37,210 bases of DNA, from positions 1-37,210 of the forward strand of contig NZ_FOTE01000035.1 of the NCBI RefSeq assembly GCF_900114475.1, read 5' to 3'. The notes below the pieces were generated by a model. The model was given only the letters and a program-made list of their open reading frames with translations, did not search any database and was not told the DNA's origin. Source of the DNA: Paenibacillus sp. 1_12. Its GTDB lineage: Bacteria > Bacillota > Bacilli > Paenibacillales > NBRC-103111. Made by a program: the position numbers and the translations under genes. Positions 32,499-37,210 of the stretch are shown here, in pieces (position 1 is the stretch's first letter; each line of letters opens with the position of its first letter).

Positions 32499-33611
32499 AT
32501 GAAAATAAGAGCTGCTGTAATGGTCGGTGTCGGCAAACCACTAGAAATTCAAACTATAGAATTAGCTGAGCCAAAAGCGAATGAGGTTTTGGTTAAAATC
32601 AAGGCTACGGGTGTGTGTCATAGTGATCTCAATTCTTTGAATGATGCGACAACCCCAGCTCCATCCATACTTGGTCATGAGGGAGCTGGAATCGTTGAAG
32701 CGGTCGGTTCTAGTGTTAGAAGTGTAAAGCCTGGGGACAGAGTGGCATTAAGCTGGGTACCTTATTGCGGTATCTGCGAATATTGCATAACGGGTGCGGT
32801 CTATCTATGCGAAGCTGCATTTGGACCATCATTTTCCGGTACATTACTTGATGGAACCACTCGTTTAAGCAAAGACGGCAAGCCGATTTTTCACAATTCC
32901 TTAGTATCCACCTTTGCCGAGTATACAGTTGTACCGGAAATGTCGTGCGTCAAGCTTCCCGATGAGATTCCATTTGCTCAAGGCTCATTGATCGGCTGCG
33001 GAGTTGCAACCGGTTTCGGTGCTGCAGTGAATGCAGCCAAGGTTACACCGGGTTCAACCGTCGCAGTATTTGGGATTGGGGGCGTAGGAGTCAATGCCAT
33101 TCAAGGAGCCCGAATCTCAGGAGCTTCCAAGATTATTGCCTGCGATGTTAAGCCGGCAAATCTGGAGATTGCCAAGAAATTCGGAGCAACCCATACCCTA
33201 AATGTAGCGGAAGTGGATGTTGTGGAAGCATTGAAAGAGCTAACGGGTGGTTTCGGAGTCCAATTTGCAATCGATTGCACAGGACATACAAGCGCGACTG
33301 AGAATGCTTGGAAAGGAACAAGAAAAGGTGGTTCCGTAATTGTAATTGGGGCTTTTAAACCAACCATGCAAATAACGCTGCCAGCAGGAGGTTTCCACCG
33401 TGTCAATAAATCATTGAGGGGAAGCTATTACGGCGACACTCAGCCATTTCGCGATTTTCCGATCATTGCCAATTTGTATCTGGATGGAAAATTTATGCTG
33501 GATGAACTTATTCTTGAGCGTATTTCACTTGAGGAAATTAATAAAGCTTTCAATGCGTTTGGAGATTGTAACTGTAATAATGTAGGAAGACAAGTAATCG
33601 AGTTCAAATAA
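32499..33611 (+). CDS. Zinc-dependent alcohol dehydrogenase, class III-like MDR
   Basis: A 370-residue medium-chain dehydrogenase. The start ATG 32499 has AAGGAGAG upstream; a longer frame from 32418 would overlap the ALDH gene. Catalytic zinc ligands are Cys in GVCHSDLN, His in LGHEGAG and Cys in IGCGVATGFGA. The structural zinc lobe has all four Cys in PYCGICEYCITGAVYLCE. The cofactor fold is VAVFGIGGVGVNAIQGA, and Asp in IIACDVKPAN points to NAD. It belongs with class III/aryl-alcohol type enzymes (FrmA, benzyl-alcohol dehydrogenase group). Together with the ALDH it forms an alcohol-to-acid oxidation pair. The substrate is unknown. Confidence 0.93.
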   Translation: MKIRAAVMVGVGKPLEIQTIELAEPKANEVLVKIKATGVCHSDLNSLNDATTPAPSILGHEGAGIVEAVGSSVRSVKPGDRVALSWVPYCGICEYCITGAVYLCEAAFGPSFSGTLLDGTTRLSKDGKPIFHNSLVSTFAEYTVVPEMSCVKLPDEIPFAQGSLIGCGVATGFGAAVNAAKVTPGSTVAVFGIGGVGVNAIQGARISGASKIIACDVKPANLEIAKKFGATHTLNVAEVDVVEALKELTGGFGVQFAIDCTGHTSATENAWKGTRKGGSVIVIGAFKPTMQITLPAGGFHRVNKSLRGSYYGDTQPFRDFPIIANLYLDGKFMLDELILERISLEEINKAFNAFGDCNCNNVGRQVIEFK

Positions 33612-33652
33612 AGGCAGTCCCACATTCAAAAAAATAGTGAGGTGTATATGTA

Positions 33653-34447
33653 ATGATAAAAAACGTTAAAATATCTATACTTGTTTTGACTTGTGCTATT
33701 CTCTTGGTGTTGAATGGCTGCGCTCAAAATAAAGCTAATCCGGAAGTGCAAGCTGCGGCTCCTAAGCAAACGCTTACAGTTGGCTCAACTCCGACAGGCC
33801 CTCCATTTACATTTTTAAATCCTGCAACAAACCAAATTGAAGGGATAATGGTTGATGTTGCCCAGCAAATCGGTAAAAAATTAAATGCTGATATTAAAAT
33901 TGAAGGTATACAATTCGCCTCATTAATTCCTTCTTTACAAGGTAAAAAAGTCGATTTAATCGCTGCGAGCATGTTTATTACAGAAGAGAGAAAACAAGCT
34001 ATTGATTTTTCTGATCCCGTTCTTTATCTAGGAGAAGGCTTGATTGTGCGAGAAGGAGATAATCAAACCAAAACCTTAGAGCAACTAAAGGATAAGGTAG
34101 TTGGAGTTCAAATTGGTGGAGCTTATCATGAAATGATGGAAAAGAACGGGAACTATAAAGAGCTTAAGACTTACAAAGCAGTAGGAGATATGTTGACTGA
34201 TTTAGATAATAAGCGCTTAGATGCCGTTATTGCCGATCAGCCACTGCTTGTTTACTTAAAGAATCAGAATCCGAAATACAAAATTCAAGTTGTTGATGAA
34301 TATAAGCCGCAGATTACTGGGCCATTAGGCTTAGGTGTTGCTAAAGACAATCCCGAATTATTGAAAAAAGTAAACGAAGTCATCAAAGAACTGCAGTCTA
34401 ATGGAACATTGAAAGAGATTGAGAAGAAGTGGGGAGTTAGCAAGTAA
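33653..34447 (+). CDS. Amino-acid ABC transporter substrate-binding lipoprotein
   Basis: A family 3 solute-binding protein (264 residues). The signal peptide ends in the lipobox LNGC, so the mature protein begins at Cys23. The fold markers are LTVGSTPTGPPFTF, GIMVDVAQQIGKKLNADIKI, LIPSLQGKKVDLIAASMFIT and EERKQAIDFSDPVLY. This fits the polar amino acid, amino-acid derivative or opine binding proteins. The usual Arg that pairs with the ligand carboxylate is not obvious in AASMFIT-EERK, where many family members have SGMxxTPER. GAGG precedes the ATG. It heads the transporter part of the operon, immediately after the dehydrogenases. The ligand is probably the compound the cluster degrades. Confidence 0.92.
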   Translation: MIKNVKISILVLTCAILLVLNGCAQNKANPEVQAAAPKQTLTVGSTPTGPPFTFLNPATNQIEGIMVDVAQQIGKKLNADIKIEGIQFASLIPSLQGKKVDLIAASMFITEERKQAIDFSDPVLYLGEGLIVREGDNQTKTLEQLKDKVVGVQIGGAYHEMMEKNGNYKELKTYKAVGDMLTDLDNKRLDAVIADQPLLVYLKNQNPKYKIQVVDEYKPQITGPLGLGVAKDNPELLKKVNEVIKELQSNGTLKEIEKKWGVSK

Positions 34448-34477
34448 AATAACAGTAAGTCAGGGGAGATAGACAGC

Positions 34478-35143
34478 ATGCTTTTAGACTTGCAAAAATT
34501 TTTGCCCATATTGTTGCAAGGTGCTTTAACTACCATTGAAATTACTATCATAGCATTAGTTATTGGAATATTGCTTGGTTTATTTATCGGACTAGGGAGG
34601 ATTTCCAAAAATAAATTAATAAGTTCAATTTGTCGTTTTTATATTAGCGTACTTCGTGGAACTCCTCTTTTAGTCCAATTAATGTATATTTATTTTGCTT
34701 TACCCGAGATAGGAATTTCGCTTAGCCCACTTGAAGCAGCTATTGTAGGATTGGCATTAAATGAGAGCGCTTATATGGCTGAGAACTTTCGAGCAGGGAT
34801 CCAATCTGTGCCCAAAGGTCAGATGGAAGCATCCAAAGCAATTGGAATGAGCTATTCATTGGCGATGAGAAGAATTATTTTACCTCAGGCAGTACGCAAT
34901 ATATTGCCTACCATTGGTAATTCTGCGGTACTTTTATTAAAAAGCTCCTCCTTAGCAGGTGTAATAACTGTAGGCGAATTGATGCATAAAGGGGAACTAT
35001 TAGCCGCCTCCACATTTAAAAATCTAGAAATTTTCACGATGGTCGGAGTATTGTATTGGCTTCTTCATTATCCATTGGCTGCGCTTGTTAATTACATGGA
35101 GAAGAGGGGTGATTACAACAATGTTAGCAGCAAAAGACATTAA
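34478..35143 (+). CDS. Amino-acid ABC transporter permease (HisMQ/GlnP type)
   Basis: A 221-residue inner-membrane permease of the polar amino acid family. N-terminal LLQGALTTIEITIIALVIGILLG and VLRGTPLLVQLMYIYFALP are signature regions. The EAA loop reads MEASKAIGMSYSLAMRRIILPQAVRN. About five membrane segments are visible. GGGGAG precedes the ATG. The end of the gene overlaps the ATPase gene by 23 bases, implying coupled translation. With a single permease gene it would act as a homodimer. Confidence 0.93.
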   Translation: MLLDLQKFLPILLQGALTTIEITIIALVIGILLGLFIGLGRISKNKLISSICRFYISVLRGTPLLVQLMYIYFALPEIGISLSPLEAAIVGLALNESAYMAENFRAGIQSVPKGQMEASKAIGMSYSLAMRRIILPQAVRNILPTIGNSAVLLLKSSSLAGVITVGELMHKGELLAASTFKNLEIFTMVGVLYWLLHYPLAALVNYMEKRGDYNNVSSKRH

Positions 35144-35876
35144 AAAAAGCTTTGGAATTAATGAAGTATTAAAAGGGGTCTCCCTGACTATTAAAAAAGG
35201 TGAAGTGGTAGTTATAGTAGGTCCCAGCGGTAGTGGAAAAAGTACTTTTTTGCGAACGTTGAATATGCTTGAATCCGTTACCTCTGGAGATATTTTATTG
35301 GATGAAAAGTCTGTTTTGTATCGGGATGGTAAAGGTAGACGAGCAAGAAGTAAAAAAGAAATAAGTAGATATCAAAGTGAAATCGGAATGGTATTTCAAA
35401 ACTTTAATTTATTTCCACATAAAACCGTCTTGGAAAATATTATTGAGGGCCCTGTGCAGGTTAGAAAAATAGCTAAAGCAGAGGCCATCAGCTATGCCGA
35501 AGAATTACTCAATAAAGTCGGTTTGTATGAGAAGAAGCACCAACACCCCAGCGCATTGTCTGGGGGGCAGCAGCAGAGAGTGGCTATTGCGAGAGCATTG
35601 GCAATGAAGCCCAGAATCATCTTATTTGATGAACCGACATCGGCACTTGATCCAGAGCTGGTCGGTGAAGTTTTAACAGTTATCAGGGATTTGGCAAATG
35701 CAGGTTTAACAATGGTTATTGTTACCCATGAAATGAGCTTCGCCAAAGAGATAGGGGATAAAATCGTTTTTATGGATGATGGTTTAATTGTGCAGGAAGC
35801 TCATCCTACTGTGTTTTTTGATAATAACGATAACCCCCGCATTCAAAGATTTTTACAAAAAATAAATCCGCAATAA
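35121..35876 (+). CDS. Amino-acid ABC transporter ATP-binding protein (GlnQ/HisP type)
   Basis: A 251-residue ATPase. The start ATG 35121 gives MLAAKDIKKSFGINEVLKGV, the normal N-terminus; an earlier in-frame start at 35085 would lie inside the permease without a ribosome site. Motifs: Walker A GPSGSGKST, Q-loop GMVFQNFNLFPH, signature LSGGQQQR, Walker B IILFDEPTSALD, switch VTHEMSFA. It completes the binding-protein/permease/ATPase set and shares the operon with the lyase and dehydrogenase genes. Confidence 0.95.
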   Translation: MLAAKDIKKSFGINEVLKGVSLTIKKGEVVVIVGPSGSGKSTFLRTLNMLESVTSGDILLDEKSVLYRDGKGRRARSKKEISRYQSEIGMVFQNFNLFPHKTVLENIIEGPVQVRKIAKAEAISYAEELLNKVGLYEKKHQHPSALSGGQQQRVAIARALAMKPRIILFDEPTSALDPELVGEVLTVIRDLANAGLTMVIVTHEMSFAKEIGDKIVFMDDGLIVQEAHPTVFFDNNDNPRIQRFLQKINPQ

Positions 35877-35915
35877 GTTTGAATTGAGCTAGACATGTAA
35901 GTAAGAATGGTTTGT

Positions 35916-35945
35916 AAGGGGAATTGCCATAGGTCACTTCCCCTT
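35916..35945 (+). terminator. Possible weak terminator or hairpin after the ABC genes
   Basis: AAGGGGAA (35916-35923) pairs perfectly with TTCCCCTT (35938-35945) around a 14-base loop. No T run follows, so it may be an mRNA-stabilising hairpin or an attenuation element before the last SDR gene. Confidence 0.35.
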
Positions 35946-35992
35946 GATAGGTATTACAACTAACCACTCAGAGATAAAAGGGAAGTGATAGG

Positions 35993-36700
35993 GTGACTGA
36001 GAACGTATTAATTACAGGTGCTGGCAGAGGGCTTGGATTTGAACTATCAAAAATATTCCACGAAAACCAATATAGAGTATTTCCTCTTGTCCGAAATCAA
36101 AGCTCAGCTAATAAATTATCACATGACTTAAAAGGCTGCTATCCAATTGTTGCTGATGTCTCGTTCGATGAGTCGATTAGTTTGATTAAATCTTATTTGC
36201 AAAGCCGTACCCATAGCATTGATATTATAATTAATTGTGCAGGTATATCAGGACAGGAAACCAAATTTAATCATGTAACCACGGATGAAATGAAAGAATT
36301 ATTTAATGTTCATTGCTTGGGTGTATTAAGAACAGTTCAAGCAGCATATGACTTATTGCAAAACTCTGCAAATCCTAGAGTCATTAATATTTCCTCAAGG
36401 CTTGGTTCTTTAGGAAAAGTGTCATCCGGAGATTTTACAGAAGGAGAGTTCTCCTATGCATATCGAGTTGCTAAAGCAGCACAAAATATGCTTACCGTTT
36501 GTATGGATCAAGAAATGAAGAGCATGGGAATCCATATCAGTGCGATCCATCCGGGTGAAATTAAAACGACTATGGGATCTGGCGATGCTGATCTTACGCC
36601 TGAAGAGGCGGCAAATCAATTATTTTTTTGGATTAAAAAAACCTCGTACAATAATTCAGGAACATTTACAGACCCTTTTAAAGGGAAGTTACCTTGGTAA
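35993..36700 (+). CDS. Short-chain dehydrogenase/reductase (SDR), C-factor/YciK-like
   Basis: A 235-residue NAD(P)-dependent oxidoreductase with a GTG start at 35993; AAGGGAAG lies about eight bases upstream. The cofactor loop is ITGAGRGLGFELS, the structural Asn-Cys-Ala-Gly is INCAGISG, the catalytic Ser is in VINISSRLGSLG and the Tyr-Lys pair is in YAYRVAKAAQNML. HPGEIKTTMG after the active site is typical of the csgA/C-factor-like branch. It lies 116 bases after the ATPase gene, past a hairpin, and may be co-transcribed or separate. The substrate is unknown. Confidence 0.9.
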   Translation: MTENVLITGAGRGLGFELSKIFHENQYRVFPLVRNQSSANKLSHDLKGCYPIVADVSFDESISLIKSYLQSRTHSIDIIINCAGISGQETKFNHVTTDEMKELFNVHCLGVLRTVQAAYDLLQNSANPRVINISSRLGSLGKVSSGDFTEGEFSYAYRVAKAAQNMLTVCMDQEMKSMGIHISAIHPGEIKTTMGSGDADLTPEEAANQLFFWIKKTSYNNSGTFTDPFKGKLPW

Positions 36701-36727
36701 ATGAACTTGGACAGATTGACCAACCGC

Positions 36728-36768
36728 AGCCGTTTACCTTAAAAGTCGCGTAAATCTCGGCTTTTTTT
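36728..36768 (+). terminator. Rho-independent terminator after the SDR gene
   Basis: AGCCGTTTAC (36728-36737) pairs with GTAAA (36750-36754) and CGGCT (36758-36762), with TCT bulged, and is followed by a run of seven T. It ends the catabolic cluster. Confidence 0.7.
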
Positions 36769-36994
36769 ACATTCCCTACAGATTAACAAAATAATATTTT
36801 TTCGACGTCTCGCTCAGCTACCATGAAAGAACGGATTACCTTTCATCTACTGTAGTGCAGCTCAAGGGGGTTAAATGGATGGCTAAACATTCCTGTTAAG
36901 GCTAAGAAATGGCCTTTGTCAAAAAAGGAGCGCCTCGGTATGATGGGTTTGTCCCGGGTTTAAAACCCAACACCATCAAGGAGGCACTCTTAAT
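36769..36994 (+). ncRNA. Structured leader of the IS110 transposase; candidate bridge-RNA region
   Basis: No gene is present. From about 36928 to 36989 the sequence folds. GAGCGCCTC (36928-36936) pairs with GAGGCACTC (36981-36989), eight of nine pairs. Inside it, TGATGG (36941-36946) pairs with CCATCA (36973-36978), and GGTTT with AAACC, around a GC-rich loop. The right arm contains the transposase ribosome site. In IS110-group elements the region upstream of the transposase encodes the bridge RNA, which makes this stretch a candidate; the element's left boundary is not visible to me. Confidence 0.4.
36928..36989 (+). promoter_or_regulatory. Stem-loop sequestering the transposase ribosome site
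   Basis: The transposase ribosome site AAGGAGG (36978-36984) has its GAGG in the 3' arm of the stem, paired with CCTC at 36933-36936, and its first A in the inner CCATCA arm. If the transcript folds this way, translation would be held low. That is common in insertion sequences and would also limit read-through from upstream promoters. Confidence 0.45.
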
Positions 36995-37210
36995 ATGAAG
37001 TTTAAACAATCAGAAGTACAAAATCAACGAATTGAACGAATTACCACATCTCATCTTGTTGTAGGTATCGATATGGCTAAGGAAATTCATGTCGCACAAG
37101 CTACGAATTTCCGTGGAATCGTGCTTTCGAATCGACACCTCTCATTTAGTAACACCGTAGAAGGCTTTGAAAGGCTGCAACGTTGGATAGAAGGACTTCA
37201 GGAAAAGAAC
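36995..37210 (+). CDS. IS110-family transposase (DEDD type), N-terminal part, cut by window edge
   Basis: A frame opens at the ATG 36995, ten bases after AAGGAGG, and runs without a stop to the window edge (72 codons). It reads MKFKQSEVQNQRIERITTSH then LVVGIDMAKEIHVAQATNF and ends LQRWIEGLQEKN. The VGIDMAKEIH segment carries the first Asp of the DEDD RuvC-like catalytic site that defines IS110-family recombinases. The rest of the gene, including the C-terminal Ser domain, lies outside. The element belongs to the group that transposes without conventional terminal inverted repeats and uses an RNA guide. Confidence 0.88.
   Translation, partial: MKFKQSEVQNQRIERITTSHLVVGIDMAKEIHVAQATNFRGIVLSNRHLSFSNTVEGFERLQRWIEGLQEKN

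Noticed and set aside
1-37210. CRISPR arrays, tRNA or rRNA genes, phage attachment sites
   Set aside because: No regularly spaced direct repeats, cloverleaf sequences or rRNA motifs were seen anywhere in the window.

Overview
The window looks like a stretch of chromosome from a low-to-mid GC Bacillota, most likely Paenibacillus or a close relative. The signs are strong GGAGG-type ribosome sites, TTG and GTG starts, an SLH-domain cell-surface hydrolase, LplB/YtcP-type sugar permeases, a YesM/YesN-type two-component system, several GNAT and DinB accessory genes, and IS3 and IS110 elements. All intact genes lie on the plus strand. It reads as an accessory metabolic region bounded by mobile elements: the 3' end of an IS3-family element at the left edge, the 5' end of an IS110-family element at the right edge, and a decayed IS3 remnant near 28 kb.

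Layout. 1-335: IS3 tail. 561-2608: two-gene drug-type ABC exporter. 2983-4584: secreted SLH plus GH18-like protein. 4704-5036 (minus): DinB-like pseudogene. 5165-6118: stand-alone argC with an ARG-box-like palindrome at its promoter. 6212-7037: DinB protein and a small unknown protein. 7347-12634: a likely sugar or polyol catabolic cluster (two Gfo/Idh/MocA oxidoreductases, a TIM-barrel isomerase/epimerase, an AraC regulator, a 2-hydroxyacid dehydrogenase). 12799-15183: GNAT, APH-like kinase, GNAT. 15405-26670: a glycan-utilisation locus. An oligosaccharide ABC importer (two permeases and a lipoprotein) is followed by a histidine kinase and AraC-type response regulator, a GH95 alpha-L-fucosidase-type enzyme, an SDR oxidoreductase and a large uncharacterised protein. 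The presumed logic is import of a fucosylated or galactosylated oligosaccharide, sensing by the kinase, and cytoplasmic hydrolysis and oxidation. 27098-36700: an IclR regulator, then an aspartase-family lyase, an enolase-superfamily enzyme, an aldehyde dehydrogenase, a zinc alcohol dehydrogenase, a polar-amino-acid-type ABC transporter and a second SDR. This looks like one catabolic unit for an amino-acid-like or N-substituted dicarboxylate compound whose substrate I cannot name.

The most notable observations are: (i) the first sugar permease appears to start at an ATA codon with an ideal ribosome site; (ii) a nearly perfect 42-bp palindrome lies on the promoter of the aspartase-like gene, whose product has Cys where studied aspartases have His or Gln; (iii) the unusual lyase/enolase/ALDH/ADH/ABC gene set; (iv) a structured leader of the IS110 transposase that appears to bury its ribosome site and is a candidate bridge-RNA region; (v) a conserved-looking uncharacterised 651-residue protein in the GH95 operon. 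All assignments were made by reading the sequence, without database searches.
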